Source: Limnanthes douglasii subsp. nivea
Lineage: Eukaryota > Streptophyta > Magnoliopsida > Brassicales > Limnanthaceae
Direction of reading: 5' to 3'
Assembly (NCBI GenBank): GCA_036936605.1
Contig: JAUPFV010000003.1
Location: 104,479,278 to 104,543,277 of the forward strand
Length of the DNA stretch: 64,000 nucleotides
Part shown: positions 56,181 through 64,000 of the stretch, piece after piece
How the letters are laid out: each line of letters starts with the position of its first letter
Position numbering within the stretch: the first letter of the stretch is position 1
Translations under genes and position numbers: made by a program
Notes under the pieces: model-generated
What the model saw: the letters and a program-made list of their open reading frames with translations, nothing else
What the model was told of the DNA's origin: nothing
Databases searched by the model: none

Positions 56181-57037
56181 TTTTATGGGTTAAGATTTAG
56201 GTTATACTTGTATAATAAATCAAAAACAACCTGTAAAGTGCTAAGGTGCTACTCCTCTTCATGAGTTTTAACAATCATGTCATCAATATACACTTCCAAA
56301 TGCTGCCCTAAATGATCCTGAAAAATGTGATTAACTAGCCTTTGCTAAGTTAATCCCGCATACTTCAACCCAAAAGGCACGACCGTATAACAATAGAGGC
56401 CCCGCTTGGTTTGAAAAGTTGTGTGCTCTTGATCAGACGGGTGCATGTGAATCTGATTATATCCCGAATACGCATCCATAAAAGATAGAAATTTACGACC
56501 TGAAACTGAATCAATGAGCTGATCTATCCTCGGTAATGGAAAAGCATCCTTAGAACATGCTTGGTTCAAATCGGTAAAATCCACACACATTCTCCATTGC
56601 CCGCTCTTCTTTTTAACTAAGATCGGATTAACTATCCATACCAGATAACTTGCTTTTCGAATATGCCCCAATCAAGTGAGCTTATTGACCTCTGCCAATA
56701 TCGTAGCCTGGTTCTCAGCTGAAAATGCTCTTCGTTTCTACCGCACTAGTTTAGCGCATGGATTGATAGCCAACTCATGACTTATAATTGCAGGACTTAC
56801 TCCTGAAATGTCACCTGCCTCCCAAGCGAATACATCTAAGTTCTTAGATAATACATCCACAAATCGTACCTTTGACTCTGAAGTCAGTTCATTCCCCAGA
56901 CGTATCACTCTATTAGCAGCTATGATTGTGTTCGCTGTCGTAACATCCATTGTGCGTGAATCCTCATTTTCACGTGGATCATCCACTGGTTCTGGCGAGG
57001 TAAGACTTGTTACAGCTGGAATAATGTCCCCCACCAT
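56181..57037 (-). pseudogene. Reverse transcriptase of Tat element C, catalytic motif intact
   Basis: The polymerase that copies element RNA into cDNA. From 57037: the protease-RT linker (LDVFAWEAGDISGVSPAIIS, HELAINPCAKLVR, stop), KRRAFSAEN, then NPILVKKKSGQWRMCVDFTD and LNQACSKDAFPLPRIDQLID, FLSFMDAYSGYNQIHMHPSD (first catalytic Asp in FMDAYSGYNQI) and TTFQTKRGLYCYTVVPFGLK to 56345. It continues beyond a stop as QRLVNHIFQDHLGQHLEVYI followed by DDMIVK, so the YIDD box (56279-56290) is intact. Stops and frameshifts prevent a complete protein. Confidence 0.9.
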
Positions 57038-57101
57038 TTAATTGCTATTGGATGGGTTTTGAAGGATCCGATGCGATCGCATAACACGTTCGCGCGGTCC
57101 T

Positions 57102-57672
57102 CTAACTACCTCGGATTATTCTTGTCGAGCTACCCACTGGATATTTAATGCATTGCTGATATGTGCGTGGCGTTCCTTCCATTCTATGGAGCCATGGTCG
57201 TCCGATGATCGTATAATAAGGACTCGGCACGTCAGAGATAAAAAATAGCGTCTTTAATTCCTTCTTTGTAGCTCCATGTCCGACTTTAACCACCAGCTCA
57301 ACCCCCCTAACACATTGTAAAGATTTTCCTTCATACCGTACGAAGGTTCGCTGAGTAGGTCGATACGGTGGGACATTCTTCATGCGATCAAAACTCCCCT
57401 TAAAAATAATATTTCGTCGAGCTTCCTCCATCGACCAATACTCTTGTTATCATTACTCATCCTATGTCCAAATGAACAGTTAGAGCATCTTCATAGGGCA
57501 AACTTAAGCCTCTGAGATCATCATCATTGAAAGTGAGATTGACGACCGGGTCTCTGTAATCCTGATAAGAACTTTCATCTATTTCATAAACCCCAAACTT
57601 ATTTTTAGCTCGCTTATGCTGGTAGACCCCTGTCCAGTAGCCAAACTTCCCCCTGCTATGGTTAGTAACCAC
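57102..57672 (-). pseudogene. Aspartic protease of Tat element C
   Basis: Frame 1 (57672-57457) reads FNDDDLRGLSLPYEDALTVH LDIG-stop and continues VMITRVLVDGGSSTKYYF; VDGGSS is the active-site motif common in Tat elements (near 57450-57430). Frame 2 (57431-57102) continues NIIFKGSFDRMKNVPPYRPT, LFFISDVPSPYYTIIGRPWL and TYQQCIKYPVGSSTRIIRGS, covering the flap and the C-terminal hydrophobic-GR motif. The stop after LDIG and the frameshift around 57430 break it. Confidence 0.85.
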
Positions 57673-59189
57673 TGCTGCTTATTAGCTTCCTGCCCCTCTC
57701 CAAGTGCTGGTTTTTCAGTATTTAGAGGGCGAGCTTCTTCAAGTTGATCTGGCTGAGTTCGTTTGATATTCTGAATCAATTCACCATTGTCTATCACTAG
57801 TTGTATTTCATCCTTTAGCTGCCAACATTCATCAGTCGAGTGCCCATGGTCATGGTGATACGCACAGTAATACCTATTAGATCGTTTAAACCCAGGGGCA
57901 CTCATTTTTTTGCGGAGTTTGGTACCTTGTACGCCCCTTTGTTCGGTCATAGATTACCGAAATAGCCTCTTTCAATGGAGTGAAACATCTATTAGGTTGG
58001 TCGAGCTGTTGAGGTCTTCGATTGTAGTCCCTCATTGGTTGATCTTCAAACGTTTTCCGTTCTGAACCACCACCCTTGACCTCTGGCTCATGCCGCTCGG
58101 GTGACGCTCCTCTTCTAGCATCCTCAACTCTGATGAAAGTGTCTGCTCTTGCAAGCAGATCTCCCATGTTTTCAGTAAGGAACCTGATAAGATCTGCATA
58201 TAGCTCCCCTCTCCTTTCGAGCCCTCGTTTCAAAGAGGCCACCACCATGTTCTCAGCTAGATCTGGTAAGACATTCATGGCATGAACAAATCGTCTAACA
58301 TAACTTTTGAGAGACTCACCTAGACGTTGATAAGGATCCATGATCGAATCTCTCTCGCGTTTGAGTTCCTTGTTGCCCACGAACCTCTCTCTAAACGCCT
58401 TCCATAGTCTATCGAAATCATAGATAGACCTTCGACAAGCTACTGAACCAATCCATAGCGTTACCCTTAAGGGTCATGGATAGTGCTCGGCATAGCATTG
58501 CATGGTCAGGATTGAAAGCCATCATCATGTTTCTAAACTGCTCCAAGTGCCTCTTTAGGCCCCCTGTTCCGTCATAAGCTTCTATCCTGAATGGATCGAA
58601 TTTTCCCGGGATTTGGACCTTTAGGATTTTCTCTGAAAACGGTGATTCCTTCAATATATAACCTGATAATTTTGGGTGGATCTGGTTATAACAGAAGTCC
58701 TCGTCCTCTCGAGCTTGTTTGGTAGATGTCTGCTTGGCCTCGTCACGTGATCCTCTGTTACGATTTTCCCCTACTTTCACCTTCACCTTCCCATTTGTCA
58801 TCTCTTTTAGAAGAGAGGTAAGTCATGTTAAACTTGCTTGCCTCTAGCCCTGATGGCTGATGAGTCTTGCTTGCACCCTTGATTCTCGCAGTTAGAGCAT
58901 GAATAACGTCATTCATACCTGCCATGGTAGCATGCACAACTTGCTCTCTAGCGTCGCGTTCAAACGCTATTTTCAGCTGCTCTTCTTGCAGATTCTATAG
59001 TCGTTATTCCAGTTGGAGAACCGCTGAGTCATTCGCCGGTATAATTTCCGCAACACTATGAGCCCCCAACGCATTATCGGTTTGATGAGGATGCGTCTCT
59101 TCCATAGGAGTAACGACTGGCTGAACCAGATGTCCCTCTGTCACCATCGTTGATTGGGGTATCAGAGGATTGACCTCTTGAGGAATCAT
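57579..59189 (-). pseudogene. gag of Tat element C
   Basis: The particle protein, in several frames. The N-terminus is MIPQEVNPLIPQSTMVTEGH (59189-59004); two stops follow, then QEEQLKIAFERDAREQVVHA. Next is the capsid entry PFSEKILKVQIPGKFDPFRI, EAYDGTGG, HLEQFRNMMMAF, RALSMTLKGNAMDWFSSL (58801-58418), and after a frameshift RERDSIMDPYQRLGESLKSY, VRRFVHAMN, LERRGELYADLIRFLTENMG (58380-57886). The last frame (57950-57579) has the zinc-knuckle-like CAYHHDHGHSTDECWQLKDE. This copy keeps the capsid helices that element B has lost. Confidence 0.9.
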
Positions 59190-59299
59190 GGGATCGAGAC
59201 GACTTATGGTTCTCCTCCGATATGTTGTTGTTTAGCTACTTTCCTGATTATCTCTCTCAATTTTTGACCTAGTAACCAAAATGGTGATTGGTTAAAGAG

Positions 59300-59317
59300 T
59301 TCCCACCAACGACGCCA
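59300..59317 (-). other. Primer-binding site of Tat element C
   Basis: On the minus strand TGGCGTCGTTGGTGGGAA starts 4 nt after the LTR end, in the place and with the TGGCG(T/C)CGT style expected of Tat/Athila-type primer-binding sites. It would prime minus-strand cDNA from a host tRNA; I do not assign which. Confidence 0.65.
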
Positions 59318-59321
59318 AATT

Positions 59322-60139
59322 TGTTAAGGAACTAACAAGTTATGCCACGGTAAGCCTATAGTTTTTTAGTCAAGAAAGAGATCACTTTATTCATCAATAG
59401 GTTTCCCTATTCATAATATACAAACTAGTGGGTACTTACATTCGGTTACGCTAAAAGCGCCACTAATCCACTTTAACCATTATCCCTATAGTTGTGGAAC
59501 TAACAACTATTACCACTATTATCCCTATAATCATAGAATAACTAACACAGCCTAAGCCCGTGGATTGAATTGTGTTTTAATATTACAAATAAAATCTCTG
59601 AGTGCAATCTACACTTTAATATGAGCTGAACACTTCTTTTTAAGAACACCAGAGTCGACCTAATTTGCTGAGCTCAAACTCGAGCTCAGAACCCAGTTCG
59701 ATCTGTTGTGCTGAGCTTGATCTGACTTATGACGCGCTCAAGTCCTTTCCTTTCGCCACCTTCCTTGTTCTAGTCGATCAACTCTACTACGTCGTCTTCG
59801 AGCTCGTCTTGAGCTTGAATTCAGTCGATCAAATCTTCTTTTACCTCACCGAGCTCATTATGATCTTGAGTTCAGCAACACCATGCATGCTCTTAAGTTT
59901 GCTTCCGTTATCATGCTCTGTGCATCGTTGAGCTTGGTTCATTGACGGACTTAGTATCTCTTGGAGATCATCCCCATTATCTACCAATCCTGTTATCGAC
60001 CTCGTCCGCGTTATCAATTGTTGATGTTGACCTGATGTCGAGCTCATCCAAGCCATAGAACTCGTTCTCTTCTTCTCTGCTCATCATAATCCCAGCTCCC
60101 AGTGCTCCTTCCTCGTGTCCTGGGGAATTCCCCTTATCA
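59322..60139 (-). mobile_element. 5' LTR of Tat element C
   Basis: About 818 bp, starting TG on the plus strand at 59322 and with a candidate CA end at 60138-60139. The inner end is supported by the adjacent primer-binding site and by the partial second copy at 52306-52409. The outer half (59650-60060) is GC-richer, with many GAGCTC/GAGCTTGA phrases. The outer boundary is placed only by the CA and the start of a different repeat at about 60145, so it is uncertain by a few bases. Confidence 0.7.
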
Positions 60140-60141
60140 AG

Positions 60142-60260
60142 TACTGGTTTTGTTCGTTTTAAAAAAACAAAACCAATGGTATTTTCAGATTTTTTTCGAA
60201 TTACAATTTAAAAGATATATATTTTTGAAGTTCGAAAATTAAAAAAAAAGAATGTGTCAA
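60142..60260 (+). repeat. Partial copy of the 300-bp dispersed repeat
   Basis: It contains TTTTGTTCGTTTTAAAAAAA, ACAAAACCAATGGTATTTTC and a CGAATTACAATTTAAAAGAT block, matching 43940-44040 and, reversed, 11100-11230. It starts right at the outer end of the LTR of element C, suggesting that C inserted into or next to this repeat. Confidence 0.7.
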
Positions 60261-60668
60261 GTTGTTTGCTAGATTCTATATCGAAAAGTACTTTAGGTAT
60301 ATAGTATTTTAACTTTAGGTTAAATAATAGTAAGTCTCCCATAAAAATAGAATAATGTCTAAACAACAATACATGAGATTTTTATTTTTGAAAATATATT
60401 AAATTAAGTTAACTACATGATTTTAATAATAAGTGTTTATATAGATTTTAAATGTTTATTAATCAATTTTTTTATGTAGCAATGTTAGACACTATTGATA
60501 AAGTAAACAATATTTTAATATATATTAATTATAAAAATATTTTTATATGTAATCGGGTTTTGATGTATACAAATATTTCTGTTGTTTTATAAATAGATTA
60601 TGTCGCTGTGAGTGATTGATATTATATTCTTGTAGTGATTGTATTTTTTAAAATATTTTTTTATGTGA
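60261..60668. other. AT-rich spacer, no gene
   Basis: No feature is supported between the dispersed repeat and the LTR of element D. Confidence 0.5.
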
Positions 60669-61116
60669 TGTTCCGACCAGATAATACATGTTCATTGATG
60701 AGTCCGGATTTTGTCACCACACCTTATGGGAACCGGAAATGGTTAATTCGGACAATGTCTATTTCACCGAACATGGGTAGTTCGAACAACTTTCATTCAC
60801 TGAACTATCCGAACAGAATTAAAGTACTTAAAACTTAATCACTTTTTTGATTAAGCTGACTACCTACTTACTTAAAACTGATGGGTCCTTACACTCGACC
60901 CGAATCCATTAAACACAACCCGAAAGCCCACATGACCCAAAGATAAGGGTATAAATACCCAACCACCCACATTAAATGAGGGTAATGAAAATTAAATACA
61001 ACCAGACAGCTCAATTCTCCCTCTACATTCTACCCAAACATTAAATACTCACAAAATTCCACAAAACTCTAGATAAAAGTTACAAACTTACCCTCAAACA
61101 AAAATAAACCACATCA
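60669..61116 (+). mobile_element. LTR of Tat element D (same family as B)
   Basis: It starts TG (60669) and ends CA (61115-61116), about 448 bp. It shares ACTGATGGGTCCTTA, CTCGACC, CATGACCCAAA, GGTATAAATACCCAA (TATA at 60949-60955), ATGAGGGTAAT and TTACCCTCAAACA with the LTR at 44262-44619. It is followed by AATTGGCAAGGGTGAAG, the remains of the primer-binding region. Confidence 0.75.
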
Positions 61117-61120
61117 AATT

Positions 61121-61246
61121 GGCAAGGGTGAAGAGAAACAATGTTGTATGGGTACTTAAATTCTTACTTCTTCTCAAAGATGTGGCAAGGGTGAAGCAAA
61201 AAAGGAGCAACTAATAAAATACTTACTTCTTCTCAAAGATGTGGCA
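61121..61246 (+). repeat. Rearrangement scar with interleaved direct repeats
   Basis: Two pairs of exact direct repeats overlap here: GGCAAGGGTGAAG at 61121-61133 and 61184-61196, and a 25-bp unit beginning CTTACTTCTTCTCAAAGATG at 61163-61187 and 61222-61246. The LTR end and primer-binding region run through them straight into the second RNase H, with gag, protease and RT skipped. Confidence 0.85.
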
Positions 61247-62103
61247 CTTAAATTCAAGAGCATTGTTTATGAGCACATACCCCGAGCAGAAAATGAACTG
61301 GCAGACTTCTTGGCAACCATAGCCTATACTGAATCCTACCCTTGGATTCATGTGCTGGAGTGCCCATCCATTCAATTCAGTATGGGTAAAGAGGAACAAA
61401 GCTTTGATATACAGATAAAACAGCCTCAAGATTGGAGATTTCCTCTCTTTCAATACCTCTCAGATGGTATCTTGCCTTCGGACAAATCAATAGCAAGGAA
61501 AGTGAAATACAAGGCCAGTGGTTTTGTCATCCTAAGAGATGTTCTTTATAAAGATTCTTACAGTAAACCCCTCTTACGATGTTTGGGAGTTGATGAATCT
61601 CAGATAGTTCTCTCCGAATTACATGATGGTGAGGGATCAACTCACTGCGGGTTCAGGGCTCTGACAAGAAGAGTTTTGTTAGCTGGGTATTATTGGCCCT
61701 CTATAATGCAAGATGCTAAGGAGCTGGTGAGAAGGTGTGACCTATGCCAGAGATATAGCAACGAAATTCATATTCCAGCCACCCCGTTAGAGTCAATTTC
61801 TGAGCCTATAACCTTTGCTCGATGGGGGCTGGACTTGGTGGGACCTCTACCTATGGCATCCAGAGGATGCAGGACAATAATTGTTGCTATTGATTATTTT
61901 TCGAAGTGGATTGAAGCAGCTCCATTGGAAGGTACAACATCAAAAGCTGTCATAAAATTTATTTGATCCAATATCAGTTACAGATTTGGAATTCCACAGA
62001 AGATAACAACAGACAATGGGCCACAGTTCGACAACAAGGAGATGGAGAGTTTTTGTGCCTCTAGAGGTATACAACATTGTTTCTCTTCACCCTTCCATCC
62101 ACA
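61205..62103 (+). pseudogene. End of RNase H plus integrase of element D
   Basis: Codons from about 61205 give KEQLIKYLLLLKDVALKFKS, HIPRAENELADFLATIAY (end of the archaeal-like RNase H with its last Asp), then the integrase: a complete HHCC zinc domain (ELHDGEGSTHCGFRALTRRV to CDLCQRYSNEIH), RWGLDLVGPLPMASRGCRTI, VAIDYFSKWIEAAPL (first Asp). A TGA at 61964-61966 interrupts, and the same frame continues to TTDNGPQFDNKEME (second Asp) and HCFSSPFHPQ. It stops there, before the catalytic Glu, where sequence switches to a 37-bp repeat and protease. It is closely related to elements A and B. Confidence 0.88.
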
Positions 62104-62142
62104 AGGGTATACAACATTGTTTCTCTTCACCCTTCCATCCAC
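62066..62142 (+). repeat. 37-bp direct repeat at the integrase/protease junction
   Basis: GGTATACAACATTGTTTCTC and the next 17 bases occur at 62066-62102 and again at 62106-62142, three bases apart. The 40-bp period shifts the reading frame, so the second copy is translated as GYTTLFLFTLPST. Confidence 0.95.
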
Positions 62143-62690
62143 TGGAAGCTCAATAGATATGATCGGGGAGTTGGAAGAGGAAGTTTTGTTGGGCAAGGGC
62201 CCTTTTAAAAAGATGGTTAGAATACTGTTTGTTGTAGTGGATTGTCTCACTTGTTATAATGTTATTCTAGGAAGGTCTTGGCTCTCTAGGATGCATGCAG
62301 TGGCCTCAACTGTCCACCAATGTTTGAAATACGATGTGCAAGGACAAGTGAGAGTTGTTAGGAGCAGCCAAAAGATAGCAAGAGAGTGTTATGCAACAAC
62401 AATGGCTCCTCAGACGTTGGGGGCAGTTCGTATCAATGAAGAATAGCAGTTTGAGGGGATTTCTGGGGGTGAGGGTGAAATTGATGACCCCAGAGAGACC
62501 CCTGGTGTTTTAATACCAGTCGAAGAAGTCGAAACATATTCTTTGGAAGAAGGAAAAAAATATTAAGATAGGGTCCAAAATGACGTCCGAACTAAAGGGT
62601 AAAATGTTGAAGTTCTTAAAAGACCATCAACATGTTTTTGCTTGGTGCAATGCTGATGTTACCGGAGTACCAGCAACTATTATATCGCAC
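62143..62690 (+). pseudogene. Protease C-terminal part and linker of element D
   Basis: It begins within the protease, just upstream of MIGELEEEVLLGKGPFKKMV (element B: MIGEFEEEVLLGKGPFKKMV), so the active-site DTSSS part is absent. It continues to VVVDCLTCYNVILGRSWLSR, TMAPQTLGAVRINEE and a stop near 62444, then DDPRETPGVLIPVEEVETYS-like sequence, and from 62580 KFLKDHQHVFAWCNADVTGV. Its location 3' of an integrase fragment reverses the normal order. Confidence 0.82.
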
Positions 62691-64000
62691 CAACTGTCCA
62701 TTCAAAGAGACATAACACCTGTGGTACAAAAGAGAAGAGCTTTTTCCAAGGAAAAGGCTGATGTCATAGTTCAAGAAGTCGACAGACTTACCAAAATGGG
62801 GCACATAAAGTAGTCTCAATATCCTTTATGGACAGCCAATCCGGTCCTGGTGAAAAAGAAAAATGGAAAGTGGCGTATGTGTATTGATTTTACCGATCTC
62901 AACAGGGCCTGCCCAAAAAATTAATACCCAGTTCCCCAGATTGATAAATTGGTGGATACCACATCTGGGAACAAGCTGCGGTCTTTCTTGGATGCCTTCT
63001 CCGGGTACAATCAGATTCAAGTCGATCCGAAGATCAGGAGCACACTACTTTTGTTACTGATAAGGGTCTTCATTGTTACAAGGTGATGCCATTTGGGTTA
63101 AAAAATGCTGGGGCTACTTATCAGAGGTTAGTGAACAAAGCCTTTGCTGATCAAATTGGAAGAAATATGGAAGTATACATCGATGGCATGATGGTAAAAA
63201 ATATGGACGAAGAGCTACACTTGACAGATCTCCAAGAAACTTTTGCTAACTTAGTAAAAGTAAATTTGAAACTAAATCCAGAGAAGTGCGTGTTCGGAGT
63301 ACAGTCCAGAAAATTCATGGGGTATATAATAAGTGAGCAAGGGATACAGCCTGATCCAGACCAGCTTAATGCTTTATTCCAAATGGAGCCTCCTCGGAAT
63401 ATTAAAGAAGTACAAAGGTTGACTGGGAGGTTGGCTGCGTTAAATCGATTTATTTCAAGGTCTTCGGACAGGTGCGCCCCGTTCTTTCAAACTCTAAACG
63501 GTACAAAGGGATTCGACTGGACTTCGCAGTGTGATGAGGCCTTTAATGAAATTAAAAAATATCTGTCCTCCCCCAAGACTTTATTTAAACCTGTTGATGG
63601 AGAGACACTCTTCATATACTTGGCGGTTTCCAGTTGTGCCATAATTGCCGTATTAGTGAGGGAGGTAGATAATTATCCCCGTCCGGTGTATTACATCGGC
63701 AAGAGCTTGTTAGATGCAGAAAAACGCTATTTGAAGCTTAAAATATTAGCATTAGCCCTGGTAATTGCTGCAAGGAAGATGAGGCCCTATTTCCAGGCTC
63801 ATCCTATTATTGTCCGGACATCTTTTCCCTTAAAAAACGTTCTTCAAAAGGCAGACATTTCGAGTAGAATGACTAAGTGGTCAGTGGAACTGGGGGACTT
63901 CGATATTGATTTTGCTCCTCGGACAGCAATCAAAGCCCAAGCTGTGGCTGATTTTTTAGTTGAATTCCATTCCGATAGGGATACAGAGCAAACAACTGAT
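62691..64000 (+). pseudogene. Reverse transcriptase and first RNase H of element D, active site mutated, runs off window
   Basis: It continues from the linker: ISHQLSIQRDITPVVQKRRA, stop at 62811-62813, PLWTANPVLVKKKNGKWRMC, IDFTDLNRACPKN, stop, YPVPQIDKLVDTTSGNKLRS, FLDAFSGYNQIQVDPK (first Asp). A single-base deletion near 63032 shifts the frame; from 63035 the new frame is open to the window end (322 codons): TTFVTDKGLHCYKVMPFGLK, then EVYIDGMMVK, where the canonical YVDD/YIDD has Gly for the second Asp (63185-63187); then KLNPEKCVFGV, MEPPRNIKEVQRLTGRLAAL and the degenerate RNase H (LFIYLAVSSCAIIAVLVREV, ALVIAARKMRPYFQAHPIIV) up to KAQAVADFLVEFHSD. The second RNase H and integrase that should follow are outside the window. 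Confidence 0.9.

Noticed and set aside
1711..64000. Endogenous virus (caulimovirid) origin of the pol sequences
   Set aside because: The integrases, LTRs, primer-binding sites and dual RNase H are those of Ty3/gypsy Tat retrotransposons; no movement or coat protein of a plant virus was seen.

Overview
The window reads as nuclear DNA of a flowering plant, probably a eudicot. It is AT-rich and gene-poor, and most recognisable sequence is decayed transposable elements. Plant-type hallmarks are Ty3/gypsy retrotransposons of the Tat kind (two RNase H domains, no chromodomain, antisense extra ORFs), an Au-like tRNA-derived SINE, Mutator-like and Stowaway-like DNA elements, an L1-type LINE and one intact intronless gene. 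I cannot name the species.

Layout. 1-1700: a Stowaway-like end, a non-autonomous Mutator-like element with a 9-bp target duplication, a telo-box minisatellite and two perfect or near-perfect hairpins. 1711-5565: Tat remnant A (integrase on +, antisense gene on -). 5566-23900: mostly featureless AT-rich DNA with a gag relic, a 26-27 bp minisatellite, a broken J-domain protein gene and an RNase H fragment. 24175-25428: the only intact gene, a BIG GRAIN 1-like protein, with a pyrimidine-rich leader, a uORF and a G-quadruplex motif in its 3' UTR. 25600-42000: LINE, SINE, MITE, tRNA, integrase and MULE-transposase relics. 42000-44260: a promoter-like island, a large palindrome between direct repeats, and tandem 300-bp repeats. 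44262-52262: Tat remnant B (same family as A). 52306-60139: Tat element C, a different family on the minus strand. 60669-64000: Tat remnant D, same LTR family as B, with a scrambled domain order, running off the window.

The most interesting signal is in the Tat elements. Between pol and the 3' end, A and B each carry a long gene on the strand opposite to pol. Its two copies align domain by domain (Ser/Pro-rich N-terminus, conserved central domain, basic linker, coiled coil, conserved C-terminus) and share a short GT-AG intron at the same codon and phase. An intron lying antisense to the genomic RNA would survive retrotransposition, so it implies independent antisense transcription and splicing. 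Element C, of another family, also has a coiled-coil ORF antisense to its pol. All pol regions here are inactivated by stops, frameshifts or deletions, so the genes are annotated as pseudogenes. Homology statements come from recognition of motifs in the translated sequence; no database search was run.
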